Shown: in pieces, positions 17,325 through 25,620 of the stretch
Numbering within the stretch: the first letter of the stretch is position 1
How the letters are laid out: the number at the start of each line of letters is the position of its first letter
Assembly (NCBI RefSeq): GCF_022808935.1
Contig: NZ_JAKZFR010000001.1
Coordinates: 868,001-932,000, forward strand
Reading direction: 5' to 3'
Source of the DNA: Geothrix sp. SG200
GTDB taxonomy: Bacteria; Acidobacteriota; Holophagae; Holophagales; Holophagaceae
DNA length: 64,000 nucleotides
Translations under genes and position numbers: made by a program
Notes under the pieces: generated by a model
What the model was told of the DNA's origin: nothing
The model's database searches: none
The model's input: only the letters and a program-made list of their open reading frames with translations

Positions 17325-17831
17325 ATGCGCTCATCCATTCTCGCCCTGTCCCTGGCGGCGCCCCTGCTGGCGCAGGCGCCCGCGCCCAAGGCGGACCTCT
17401 TCGAGCCCGTGCGGTTCCTTGTCGGGGATTGGGTGGGGGAATCGGACGGGAAGCCCGGCTCCCCCAGCGGGGCGGCCTCCTTCCGGTTCGAGCTGGAGGG
17501 GAGGGCCCTGGTGCGGCGCAGCCACGCCGACTACCCCGCGGCCAATGGCCGCCCGGCCGCTCATCACGAGGACCAGATGACGGTCTTCGTGGAGGGTGGC
17601 CAGCTCAAGGCCTTCTACGTCGACAACGAGGGCCACGTCATCCGTTACGTGGCCGCCGCCATACCCCAGGGCGCGGCCTTCACCAGCGAACCGGCCCCGG
17701 GCCCGCGCTTCCGCCTGACCTACCTCCGCGGGGCCGCCGACGCCGTCACCGTCCGCTTCGAGATCGCCCCACCCAACGCTCCCGATGCCTTCAAGACCTA
17801 CGTGGAAGGCGTCACCCGCAGGGTGAAGTGA
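17325..17831 (+). CDS. Exported protein of unknown function
   Basis: A 168-residue protein with a signal peptide (SILALSLAAPLLAQA). The mature part begins FEPVRFLVGDWVGES and continues in short beta strands, which recalls small lipocalin-like DUF1579/THAP4-type proteins where a VGxW segment follows the start. That resemblance is weak and no ligand can be named. GGAGG lies 5-6 bases before ATG 17325. It ends just before a strong hairpin shared with the convergent ccsA operon. Confidence 0.6.
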   Translation: MRSSILALSLAAPLLAQAPAPKADLFEPVRFLVGDWVGESDGKPGSPSGAASFRFELEGRALVRRSHADYPAANGRPAAHHEDQMTVFVEGGQLKAFYVDNEGHVIRYVAAAIPQGAAFTSEPAPGPRFRLTYLRGAADAVTVRFEIAPPNAPDAFKTYVEGVTRRVK

Positions 17832-17851
17832 CCTTCAGGCGCTTTTCCAAC

Positions 17852-17889
17852 CTGCAAAACGGGCTCCCGATCGGGAGCCCGCTATGCAG
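17852..17889. terminator. Bidirectional hairpin between convergent genes
   Basis: CGGGCTCCC and GGGAGCCCG pair around a GATC loop (17860-17881), extended by CTGCA/TGCAG outer arms after small internal bulges. It lies between the stops of the exported-protein gene and ccsA. There is no long T run, so it is a hairpin barrier or a weak intrinsic terminator for both strands. Confidence 0.6.
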
Positions 17890-17903
17890 GGATGAAAATG
17901 ACA

Positions 17904-19676
17904 TCAAGCCTTGTGGTGGGGCTTCTGCTCCCAGAAACGCGGCGGCGCGTAGCAGATGGCCATGAAGATCAGCTGGCTCAGGCCGAAGCCCATGAGGGCG
18001 TAGAAGGCCTGGTCCATGAAGCCGTAGGAGTGCAGACCGACGCCGAGCATGTTCACGCCGAACCAGGAGCAGGCGGTGATGACGTTGCCGAAGATGGCCA
18101 TCACCATGGTGCCGCGCTCGCGGACATAGCCGGCCCAGCGGGCGTGGAGGATGATGGCGTTCCAGAGCACGATCAGCAGGGCGCCGTTCTCCTTGGGATC
18201 CCAGCCCCAGAACCGGCCCCAGGACTGGTCGGCCCAGATGCCGCCCAGCACGGTACCGACGAAGCTGAAGAAGAGGGCGAAGCAGATGATGCCGTAGGCC
18301 ATGTCCACCAGGGCCTTGTCCGTCTCCACGTCCACCTTGCGGACGATGTGCTTCCGGATGGCGTAGGCGATGGCGATGGCACCGGCCAGGAAGGTGCCGG
18401 AGTAGCCGATGGTGATGGTCACCACGTGGGTGGCCAGCCAGAAGTTGGAGTCCAGCACGGCCCGCATCATCTCCATGGTGTCGCCCTCGGTGCCCAGGTT
18501 CTGGGCGACGATCAGAGAGGCGAACCCGGCCACGGCGGCCACGGCGGTGCCGAAGCCCTTGCGGTACATCCGCTCCACGATGAGGCCCAGGATCACGGCG
18601 CCCCAGCCCACGAAGATGGCCGAGGAGTAGAGGTTCGTCACCGGCGGGCGGCCCTGGAGGATGATGCGTGCGGCCAGGCCCAGGGTGTGGACGATGGCGC
18701 CCGCGAAGAGCAGCGAGTAGGCGGTGGGGCGCAGCAGCTCCGGCTTCCAGATCCAGGAGATGCACAGGACGATGAATGCCACGAAGTAGATCGACAGGCC
18801 CACAAAGAAGGGCTGGGCGCGGTTGAAGACGACCTCGTTGCTCGCGTGGCTGAGGGCCCCGGGCTTGAGGGTGGAGACCACCCCGTCCATGTCGGCCAGG
18901 GCCTGGTTGAAGCTGGCGGCATCGTTGGCGACATAGGCCGCGTTGAGCCGCGCGAGGGGGGCCAGGGCAGGGTGGACCCCTTGGCCAGCGGCCATGGCGC
19001 GGAGGCCCTCGCCCACATTCTTCCAGGCATCGGGATTGCCACCGGGGAGGGGCGGCAGGATGCGGAACTGGGACAGCTGCATCAGGTCCTGGTGGCGGGC
19101 GGAAGCCTCGGCATCGCTGATGGACTGCAGTTCCCAGCCTAGGCCCGGCGAGCCGGCCAGCTGGAGGGTGTTCCGCAGCTTGTAGTAGAGGTAGACGCGA
19201 TCGAACAGGTTGACGATGGCGCTCTGGAAGCGGGTCCGCTTCTGGGGCGCGATGGGCTGCGCCGTCTGGGCCTGCCTCTGGATCTCCTCTAGATGGGAGG
19301 ACAGGTCGACGAAGCTGAAGTAGTTCCGATTCTTTGTCTGCTTGGCGCCGATGAGGCCGATGACGTCGGGATCATCGATGACGAAGATGGGCTGCTGGTC
19401 CGCCACCTGGGGGCGGAACAGCACGTCGAGGATCCACTCGTCGGGCCCGATCGTGCGGCCGTCGTAGCGGAAGCCCTGGCGGCTGTGGATGACCAGCAGG
19501 GAATTGCGGGCCACGGAATCCAGCGGCTTGACGCGCCCGCCTTCGAGGATGGGGATGTTGCCGAAGCCGGCGACGTCGAAGCCGCGGACCTTCCCGCCGG
19601 GGAGGGCGAAGATCAGGGCGACCAGGAGGGCGAGGGCCCCGGCGGCCCAGGCGAGGTATTTCTGCACGAAGGTCAT
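17904..19676 (-). CDS. ccsA: System II cytochrome c biogenesis protein CcsA (haem handling)
   Basis: Membrane protein that, with ResB/CcsB, carries haem to the periplasm and attaches it to apocytochromes c. A long N-terminal periplasmic part of about 290 residues precedes a run of transmembrane helices. The tryptophan-rich haem-binding WWD-type segment is present as WADQSWGRFWGWDPKE near residue 485, with flanking histidines in LATHVVTITIG and IILHARW. At 590 residues it is longer than the minimal CcsA because of the N-terminal part. It follows resB with a 1-nt gap. Its role fits the multihaem cytochromes at 61844 and 62314. Confidence 0.9.
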   Translation of the reverse strand: MTFVQKYLAWAAGALALLVALIFALPGGKVRGFDVAGFGNIPILEGGRVKPLDSVARNSLLVIHSRQGFRYDGRTIGPDEWILDVLFRPQVADQQPIFVIDDPDVIGLIGAKQTKNRNYFSFVDLSSHLEEIQRQAQTAQPIAPQKRTRFQSAIVNLFDRVYLYYKLRNTLQLAGSPGLGWELQSISDAEASARHQDLMQLSQFRILPPLPGGNPDAWKNVGEGLRAMAAGQGVHPALAPLARLNAAYVANDAASFNQALADMDGVVSTLKPGALSHASNEVVFNRAQPFFVGLSIYFVAFIVLCISWIWKPELLRPTAYSLLFAGAIVHTLGLAARIILQGRPPVTNLYSSAIFVGWGAVILGLIVERMYRKGFGTAVAAVAGFASLIVAQNLGTEGDTMEMMRAVLDSNFWLATHVVTITIGYSGTFLAGAIAIAYAIRKHIVRKVDVETDKALVDMAYGIICFALFFSFVGTVLGGIWADQSWGRFWGWDPKENGALLIVLWNAIILHARWAGYVRERGTMVMAIFGNVITACSWFGVNMLGVGLHSYGFMDQAFYALMGFGLSQLIFMAICYAPPRFWEQKPHHKA

Positions 19677-19677
19677 G

Positions 19678-20838
19678 TCAGCCCTCCTTCTTGTCCTGGC
19701 GCCGCTTCAGCGAGCGCCGCAGGACGATGGCGAAGTGCACGAGCAGGCCCAGGGAGACCAGCACGCAGGACACATAGGGGAGAAGCCAGCCGGGATTTTC
19801 GACCACGGAAAGGACGGACAGGGTGTCGTTCTTGCCAAAGCTCGCCTGGTAGAAGGTCTTGCCCTCGTACCGCAGCGGCTGGTTCATGTAGATCAGCACC
19901 TCGCGGGATTCGTTCCGGGAGGGGTTCACCACCTGGACCAGGCTCGAGAAGTTCTTGGGGATGTCGGTGCCCGGATAGACGTCGTGCCGGAATTGCTTCA
20001 GCGTGAAGGCATAAGGCAGGTACTGGCGGCGGAGGCGCATGGTGAGCAGGTAGGTGTGCCCCTCGTGGGTGAAGGACTGGGGCGCGCCGAGGGCCATGGA
20101 AGCCAGCCAGACGCCGTAGCTGCGGCCGCCGGCCACGGGCTCCACGAACACGGACCCCGTGTTGAGTTCGTTGTCGTTGGTGACCGTGGGTCGCTCCACG
20201 ACGGAGACGCCGGGGCCGATGCCCGCGGTCGCCAGGGATGGCGGCGCGCCCGGAGGCAGGTTGGACAGCTCCGAATTGGGGTAGTAGCGCTTCACGTTCA
20301 GGGTGAGGGGCGTATCGGGGATGGCGATGGACCCGCCCTTGGCCAGCAGGGTGTCGGGCACCGAGTAGACCTCGTCCCAGGTGGGATCGGTGATGTCGAT
20401 GACGGCCAGCTCCATGTTCTTGTAGCTCTGGACGTAGTTGACGGTCTGGCCCACCTCGATGGACATGTTGGTGTCCACCTGCATCATGCCGGCCACGAAC
20501 TCGCCCGCGAACAGGATCACCAGGCCAGCGTGGACCAGCCACATGCCGGCCTTGGTCCAGCTGCGCTGGATGTCGAGCGTCTTGGCGATGAGGTTGAGGG
20601 TGAGAAGGAGGCCCACCAGGCCGCCCCCCGGGAACACAGGCAGGGGGAAGGGCAGGAAGCTGACCTGCCGCTTCACGAAGAAACTGCGCATGTAGGCGTT
20701 CACGGCGCCCTGGGTGCCCATCTCCACCTGGGCGAGGGTGCAGAGCACCACGAGCGCCATCAGGCAGGCGAGCAGGACGATGGTGAGTTGGAAGGACTTG
20801 AAGAACTTCCAGATGCGGGAGGCGAGTGTCTTAATCAA
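19678..20838 (-). CDS. resB: System II cytochrome c biogenesis protein ResB (CcsB)
   Basis: Partner of CcsA in cytochrome c haem ligation. Transmembrane segments lie near residues 15-35 (LTIVLLACLMALVVLCTLAQ), 75-90 and 110-125 (GMWLVHAGLVILFAGEFVAG), with a large periplasmic domain and a final helix near 345-365. The motif LLTLNLIAKTLDIQRSW matches ResB. The start is TTG 20838, overlapping the upstream lipoprotein stop. At 386 residues it is a short ResB. The order lipoprotein-resB-ccsA forms one operon. Confidence 0.9.
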   Translation of the reverse strand: MIKTLASRIWKFFKSFQLTIVLLACLMALVVLCTLAQVEMGTQGAVNAYMRSFFVKRQVSFLPFPLPVFPGGGLVGLLLTLNLIAKTLDIQRSWTKAGMWLVHAGLVILFAGEFVAGMMQVDTNMSIEVGQTVNYVQSYKNMELAVIDITDPTWDEVYSVPDTLLAKGGSIAIPDTPLTLNVKRYYPNSELSNLPPGAPPSLATAGIGPGVSVVERPTVTNDNELNTGSVFVEPVAGGRSYGVWLASMALGAPQSFTHEGHTYLLTMRLRRQYLPYAFTLKQFRHDVYPGTDIPKNFSSLVQVVNPSRNESREVLIYMNQPLRYEGKTFYQASFGKNDTLSVLSVVENPGWLLPYVSCVLVSLGLLVHFAIVLRRSLKRRQDKKEG

Positions 20839-21511
20839 GGCGGAGGCTCTCCAGGATGCGCATGAAATCAGGCTTGGCCTTGGCCACGGGACCGGCGTCC
20901 CCCGTCAGCTTCAGGAACCAGGTGTTGCCGTCGGGGGTGGAGATCAGGCCCGCCACCATGCGGCTCTTCGTCTGTCCTTCACTGGTGAAGTCGTAGACGT
21001 TGAGCGCGCCAGCCTTGGTATTCACCACCTTCCGGGCGGCAGCCAGGGCCGCCTCGTCGATGGGTCCCAGGCCGATCTGCCCGCGCCAGCGGTTCACGTT
21101 GGCCAGCTCGCCGCCGGCGGCCCCAGGCAGCACCACCACCGTGGCTTCGTTCTTGCCCGCCACCGGTGACTTGAAGGTGGCAAAGCGCATTCCCTCGCCG
21201 GGAACCTCGCTCCAGCCCTGGGGGAGGGACCACTTGAGGGAACCCTGGCCCGACGGCCTTGGAGGCGCGGGCATTCCCCCATCGGCGGGCGGCATTCCCA
21301 TGGGCCCGGAAGGGGCTTCCTGGCCCGTGCCGTCCAGCCGCGCGGCGGCGGACTCCTTGGGCACCCGGTAGTGACTCACCTGGTCGCGGTTGCACCCGAG
21401 GGCGGCCAGGGTCAGGAGCCCGGCGCCGGCCAGCAGAGAAGCCTTCGAGATGAAGGACGAGGGTCGGTGGGGAGGCGTCAATGTTTTCAACAAAGGGTTC
21501 CTCTGGGACAT
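20831..21511 (-). CDS. Predicted lipoprotein, first gene of the resB-ccsA operon
   Basis: A 226-residue protein with a long N-terminal leader and lipobox LAALGC, so probably a membrane-anchored periplasmic lipoprotein. After a Pro/Gly-rich linker, the domain (LKWSLPQGWSEVPGEGMRFATF to FMRILESL) resembles small PsbP-like or uncharacterised domains. No active site is seen. It overlaps resB by 8 nt, which suggests a role beside cytochrome c maturation, but that is only context. Confidence 0.65.
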   Translation of the reverse strand: MSQRNPLLKTLTPPHRPSSFISKASLLAGAGLLTLAALGCNRDQVSHYRVPKESAAARLDGTGQEAPSGPMGMPPADGGMPAPPRPSGQGSLKWSLPQGWSEVPGEGMRFATFKSPVAGKNEATVVVLPGAAGGELANVNRWRGQIGLGPIDEAALAAARKVVNTKAGALNVYDFTSEGQTKSRMVAGLISTPDGNTWFLKLTGDAGPVAKAKPDFMRILESLRLD

Positions 21512-21561
21512 TTCAGAATACCGGACCTTCCAGTGTGAAGACAGGCAAGGATGGGGCGGGC

Positions 21562-21807
21562 TTACAGGTCGAGCCGCAGGACGGCTTCATCGATGAGTCG
21601 GGCCAATTGGTGGTCCTTTTCCGTGATGCCTCCTGCGTCATGGGTGGTCAGGGTGATCCGCACGCGGCCCCAACCAAAGAGGATATCTGGGTGATGATTC
21701 ATTGCCTCGGCAGGTTCCACGACGCTGGTCACAATCCGGAAAGCGGTCATGAAATCCGGCGTCCGGAATTCCCTCACCAGGCATCCGTCCCGTTCGATCC
21801 AACTCAC
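21562..21807 (-). CDS. phhB: 4a-hydroxytetrahydrobiopterin dehydratase (PCD/DCoH)
   Basis: Dehydrates the 4a-hydroxypterin formed by phenylalanine hydroxylase so that the cofactor can be recycled. The family signature is present as EAMNHHPDILFGWG, followed by LTTHDAGGITEKD and LARLIDEAV. The start is GTG 21807: it overlaps the hydroxylase stop and has a perfect AGGAGG seven bases upstream, giving 81 residues, a normal size. An in-frame start further upstream (21867) would lie inside the hydroxylase gene. The coupling to phhA confirms the function. Confidence 0.93.
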   Translation of the reverse strand: MSWIERDGCLVREFRTPDFMTAFRIVTSVVEPAEAMNHHPDILFGWGRVRITLTTHDAGGITEKDHQLARLIDEAVLRLDL

Positions 21808-23408
21808 GACCGCGCCTCCTGGGCCAGGGTGGCCTCCAGTTCCGTCAATTCCGCCTGCAGAAGCCACTCATCCGGGTAGGCCCGAGCCCGGTCCGACAGG
21901 GCCTGGAATCGCCGCCCGTCTCCGGCTTCGCGCAGGGCCCGGGTCTCCCGATAGAGGTCGGCCAGGCCAGGGGGAAGAGAGGACGCCTTGCGGGCCCGGG
22001 CCTGGGCTTCGGCCTCGCCCTCCGCGAAGGTCCCCTGGGCGCCGTACCAGCGGTCCCAGGCACCTGGATCCGCGGGGCCCCCGGCGACGGAGGGCAGGCT
22101 GGAACTGAGGAAGAGCAGGGCCCAGCTGGGCAGATCCAGGGGTCGGCCGTCCTGGTGGCCCCGCAGGTTGATGACCTCGTGCTCGCCCACACGGAAGCCT
22201 GTGAGGAAGAGACCCGAGGGCAGGTCCAGGCTGAAGGGGCCGCGGGGGGGCAGGGTGCCCTTCCCGAAGGCCACCAGGGCCGTGCCCGGCCAGGGCGAGC
22301 CTTCCGCCACGCCGCCCCGGGACAGCATCACGGGGCCCTCCACCCGGGCCAGGGCCGTGGCCAGGCCCGGCGCCAGCTCGCCCCGGGCGGGGATCCGCGC
22401 CACCACTTTGCCCGTGAGCTCCAGGCCACCCTCCAGCCCTAGGTGGTTCACCGTGCGCGCCCGCAGGGCCTCCTCGAGGCCATGGTCGCCGCCCCGCCGC
22501 CAGCCGAGCGTGGCCTCGAAGGCCTCCAGCACCTCGAAGAGGTGGTCGAAGTCCCGGGCCACGAAGAGCTGGGGCTGCATGCGGGTGATGTCGTACTCGG
22601 TGTCCGCGCAGGCGAGGCTGAGGGGCACCTTCGCCACTGCGGACGTGAGGCAGTGGGCCGCCTCCCCCAGGCTGCTGAGGAGTCCCGCCCCGTAGAGCTT
22701 GGGATCCGCCAGGTCGCCCACCAGGCCGTACTCGGCGGTCCACCAGTAGAGGCGGCTGGCCTTGGTGCTCTCGCTCACGTAGCGGCGGCTGGCGGAGGCG
22801 GCCCGCAGGCGCTCCTCGGCCAGGTGGACCTCAGATTCCGTGGCGTCGGGATCCTCCTTGACCACGCTGAGGTTGCGGATGGCCTCGTAGACAGCCTGGT
22901 CCTCCACAGAGGCGATGGCCCGGAAGCCCGCCTCGCCGCAGCGCTTCAGATAGTCCGCGTAGCGGCGGTCCGCCAGGATGGGCGCGTGGCCCGCGCTCTC
23001 GTGCACGATGTCCGGGGCGGGTGTGTACTCGATGTGCTCGTGGCTGCGGATGTCCGCGGCGATGGCCAGCACGCCCAGGGACTGCAGCTCCGTGAACACC
23101 GCCGGCGGGATGAAGCCCCGCACGCCCACGGCGGACCAGCCCAGGCCCTCGAGCTTGAGGTTCATCTCGTCCAGGCTGGGGATGCGCTCCAGCCCGATGC
23201 CCGTGGCCGCCAGGCCCGACAGGTAGCTGGCGTGGGCCGTGTCCTTCAGGCGCCCCGCCAGCCGGTGCAGGATATGGCGCCAGACCGCATGGTCCCGGGG
23301 TGTGTAGGCGTCATAGTCCTGGGCCGCCACGTAGCGCCGTAGGTGGGCCGGGAGCCGGTCGATGGCGCGCTGGGTGGGGCTGGGAGGCATGGAGGTGGAG
23401 GCCATCAT
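21804..23408 (-). CDS. phhA: Aromatic amino acid hydroxylase (phenylalanine 4-monooxygenase)
   Basis: Non-haem iron, pterin-dependent hydroxylase converting phenylalanine to tyrosine. The iron ligands are visible in PDIVHESAGHAPIL (the two His) and WWTAEYGLVG (the Glu). The catalytic domain covers about residues 20-300. A C-terminal part of roughly 230 residues with no recognised domain makes it much longer (534 residues) than proteobacterial PhhA, as in some other long bacterial forms. It forms a coupled pair with the pterin dehydratase. A perfect inverted repeat overlaps the start codon region and may be an operator. Confidence 0.92.
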   Translation of the reverse strand: MMASTSMPPSPTQRAIDRLPAHLRRYVAAQDYDAYTPRDHAVWRHILHRLAGRLKDTAHASYLSGLAATGIGLERIPSLDEMNLKLEGLGWSAVGVRGFIPPAVFTELQSLGVLAIAADIRSHEHIEYTPAPDIVHESAGHAPILADRRYADYLKRCGEAGFRAIASVEDQAVYEAIRNLSVVKEDPDATESEVHLAEERLRAASASRRYVSESTKASRLYWWTAEYGLVGDLADPKLYGAGLLSSLGEAAHCLTSAVAKVPLSLACADTEYDITRMQPQLFVARDFDHLFEVLEAFEATLGWRRGGDHGLEEALRARTVNHLGLEGGLELTGKVVARIPARGELAPGLATALARVEGPVMLSRGGVAEGSPWPGTALVAFGKGTLPPRGPFSLDLPSGLFLTGFRVGEHEVINLRGHQDGRPLDLPSWALLFLSSSLPSVAGGPADPGAWDRWYGAQGTFAEGEAEAQARARKASSLPPGLADLYRETRALREAGDGRRFQALSDRARAYPDEWLLQAELTELEATLAQEARS

Positions 23409-23430
23409 TGAATTCTAATCCGAATTCAAT
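23407..23430. promoter_or_regulatory. Perfect 9-bp inverted repeat at the phhA start
   Basis: ATTGAATTC (23407-23415) and GAATTCAAT (23422-23430) are perfect inverted repeats around a 6-bp centre, overlapping the phhA start codon and its 5' leader. The geometry is that of a dimeric repressor site (MarR- or Lrp-sized), or an mRNA hairpin masking the start. Which regulator binds cannot be told. Confidence 0.55.
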
Positions 23431-23537
23431 GGTCGGGGGTCCGGCCATCCCTGAATGTGGGCCCTGAAGGCGGGCTTTGAATGTGGGCACCTACAAAGGT
23501 CCAGAGGATCCGGAGGACGGCGGGCTACCCTGATCTC

Positions 23538-24320
23538 ATGCCCTTCGACCCCTGGGAACCCTATCGCGACCTGCGCTTTGCCAGCACCCGTGAGCACCCG
23601 GTGCATGGCTCCTGCTTCATTGCGGAGGGCCGGATCCTCGTGGAGGATCTGCTGTCGGCGGGCCGGGCGGGACGCCTGCAGGTCGTGTCGGTGGCCGCGA
23701 CCACCACCGCCGCCGAAGCGGCGCGGGCCCTGCTTCCGGAAGGGACGGAACTGCTGGTGGCTGAGCCGGAGGCCTTGTCGGAGCTGGCGGGTTTCTCCTT
23801 CCACCGCGGCCTCATGGCCTTGGCGAAGGTGCCGCCGCCTCCCCCCATCTCGATGCTGCTCTCGGCCCGGCGCCTGCTGGTGCTCCCGAGGCTCTACGAC
23901 GGCGAGAACCTGGGCCTGCTGTTGCGCAGCGCGGCCGCCTTGGGACTGGACGGCGTGCTGGCGGGTCCGGGGCCCGGCCTCTGGAGCCGCCGCACGGTGC
24001 GGGTTTCCATGGGCGCCGTGTGGCGCATTCCGGTTTGGCGGGTGGAGGATCCCTGGAGCCTTCTGGCGGACTGGAGGCTCGCGGAAGGGGGCTCGGAGGT
24101 CGTCGCGGCAGCGCTTACGCCCACGGCAGAAGACGCTCGCCGCTGGCAGCCCGGCAGGCGTTGTGCCCTGGTGATGGGTCCCGAGGACACGGGCCTGGAC
24201 CCGGACCAGCTGGCCCGCTGCGACCGCGCCGTGGTCATCCGCATGGCCTCGGGCATGGACAGTCTCAACGTGGCCGCGGCCGGAGCCATCCTGATGTTCC
24301 GGATGGTGAAGGGAAGCTAG
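23538..24320 (+). CDS. SpoU/TrmH-family RNA 2'-O-methyltransferase
   Basis: A 260-residue SPOUT enzyme methylating ribose 2'-OH in tRNA or rRNA with S-adenosylmethionine. The N-terminal substrate-binding part has GSCFIAEGRILVEDLL. The knot domain carries the three motifs: YDGENLGLLLRSAAALG, then MGPEDTGLDP, and finally VIRMASGMDSLNVAAAGAI. ATG 23538 is preferred over an earlier start at 23481 because homology-like sequence begins there. The exact nucleotide target is not clear. It converges on the next gene with a 4-nt overlap. Confidence 0.87.
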   Translation: MPFDPWEPYRDLRFASTREHPVHGSCFIAEGRILVEDLLSAGRAGRLQVVSVAATTTAAEAARALLPEGTELLVAEPEALSELAGFSFHRGLMALAKVPPPPPISMLLSARRLLVLPRLYDGENLGLLLRSAAALGLDGVLAGPGPGLWSRRTVRVSMGAVWRIPVWRVEDPWSLLADWRLAEGGSEVVAAALTPTAEDARRWQPGRRCALVMGPEDTGLDPDQLARCDRAVVIRMASGMDSLNVAAAGAILMFRMVKGS

Positions 24321-24886
24321 GGCTCACGGCTGTTGACGATGTCCACCAGACGCATGAGCTCAGCAATGACCTCCCGGCAGGCCGTGTCCTGGTCATAGAG
24401 AGCTGACACCTTCTTCCTCGCGGCGGCCACGTCGCCGCAGGCCTTGCCCCTGGCGATGAGGTCCTTGCAGCGCTCGGGCATGGGGCCCCAGTTCCCGCAC
24501 TCCACGAAGCGGTCGCTTAGGAAGATGAACTTGGGGATGGCCTCCCCCCCGTTGGTGAGGAAGCGGGAAAACACCTCCGGGTGCTGCATTCGGCTGATAT
24601 ATCGAACCTCCAGCTTGGGACCCGCCTCGGCCAGGCGCTGTAGCACGGGCACGTGGCGCACCACGTCGCCGCACCAGTCCTCGGCGATGGCTATCACATG
24701 CACAGGCCGGGGCAGGGCGGCAAGGACGCTCACCGTCGGTGGGTCCAGGGTCAGGGCACGATGTTGGGTCTCGATCTTGCCCCGCTGCTCCGGGGATTCC
24801 GCTGCGGCCAGCCACGCGAGGTAGGAGAGCCCGGAATCGAACACCGCCTGCCAGTTCACGGTCGGCAGGGTGGCGGGACGGGGCAT
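24317..24886 (-). CDS. Thioredoxin-like protein (Thioredoxin_9 type)
   Basis: A 189-residue cytoplasmic protein with a thioredoxin fold. The redox position reads EDWCGDVVRHVPVL, so only the first cysteine of the usual CxxC is kept. Then come YISRMQHPEVFSRFL and AIPKFIFLSD, where the cis-proline Ile-Pro is present. This WCGD form is common in the Thioredoxin_9 family, whose members are mostly uncharacterised. The start ATG 24886 has GGAGG four bases upstream. It is probably monocistronic. Confidence 0.8.
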   Translation of the reverse strand: MPRPATLPTVNWQAVFDSGLSYLAWLAAAESPEQRGKIETQHRALTLDPPTVSVLAALPRPVHVIAIAEDWCGDVVRHVPVLQRLAEAGPKLEVRYISRMQHPEVFSRFLTNGGEAIPKFIFLSDRFVECGNWGPMPERCKDLIARGKACGDVAAARKKVSALYDQDTACREVIAELMRLVDIVNSREP

Positions 24887-24985
24887 GAAACCTCCAGTGA
24901 ACCTCTGATGCTGCCATGCCCGGGCCCGTGACCGGACGTACCTTTGGAGTGGCGCGGACCGCGGCCCGCGGGAAAGGGGGGCGCC

Positions 24986-25498
24986 ATGAGAGCCATGTGG
25001 AATGCCAGCAAGCCACCTCTCGAATGGATGGATCCCATGGTGAGGGTGCCGAAGTACGAGCTCCATGCCGGCGACGAGGTGCTGGCGCGCCTGTCCCTGG
25101 AGCCGCTCTGCCGGACCTTCGCCACGGTGGAGACGGCGGAGGGCCGCTGGACCTTCAAGCAGACCGGCATCCTGGCCACGCTCGTCCACATCCGGGAGGC
25201 CGGTGTCGATCAGGATCTGGCTGTATTCCATCCCGGGTTCCTGGGACGGGGGCTGCTCCGGTTCACGGACGGGGAAACCTTCCTGTGGCGGAGGGCCCAC
25301 CACGACGGGGGCTGGTCGTTCCAGTACCGGGACGGAAGCGTGCTGCTCACGCTCCGCCTGGAGACTCCGGATCCGAATGAGCCCTGGCCCCGGCGGACTC
25401 GGGTCGAAGTGGACATCGCTCCGGAAGGCCGCGGCCATCCGCGCCTGTCCCTCCTGACCGCCGTCGGGTGGTTCCTGATGCTGCTCCATCCGCTGTAG
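24986..25498 (+). CDS. Protein of unknown function (possible LURP-one/tubby-like fold)
   Basis: A 170-residue protein without signal peptide or membrane segment until a hydrophobic C-terminus (LLTAVGWFLMLLHPL). It is built of alternating beta strands: DEVLARLSLEPLCRTFATVE, GRWTFKQTGILATLVHIRE, LLRFTDGETFLWRR, WSFQYRDGSVLLTLRLE. This resembles the strand pattern of tubby/LURP-one-related proteins, but I cannot confirm it. ATG 24986 follows GGAAAGGGGG. It reads away from the thioredoxin-like gene, leaving a 99-nt divergent spacer. Confidence 0.5.
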   Translation: MRAMWNASKPPLEWMDPMVRVPKYELHAGDEVLARLSLEPLCRTFATVETAEGRWTFKQTGILATLVHIREAGVDQDLAVFHPGFLGRGLLRFTDGETFLWRRAHHDGGWSFQYRDGSVLLTLRLETPDPNEPWPRRTRVEVDIAPEGRGHPRLSLLTAVGWFLMLLHPL

Positions 25499-25620
25499 CG
25501 GGCCGCAGGCGAGGGGTATCGCGGACCTCCAGGTCCGGAGGCCACGCACCGGGAAGTGCCTTCTTCACCTCGAGGCCCCGTGGTCTAGAGTGGAGTTCCG
25601 GTCTTTTCCAGGAGCTCCCC

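Noticed and set aside
17892-19142. Long plus-strand open frame opposite ccsA
   Set aside because: High GC makes antisense frames open; His/Gln/Gly/Val-rich composition with no domain, while the minus strand is clearly CcsA.
23452-23490. Direct repeat TGAATGTGGGC (23452 and 23478)
   Set aside because: Only two short copies; no link to a known element or regulator.
25499-25620. GC-rich partly palindromic sequence (GACCTCCAGGTC) before the alcohol dehydrogenase
   Set aside because: No T run and short arms; common by chance at this GC content.
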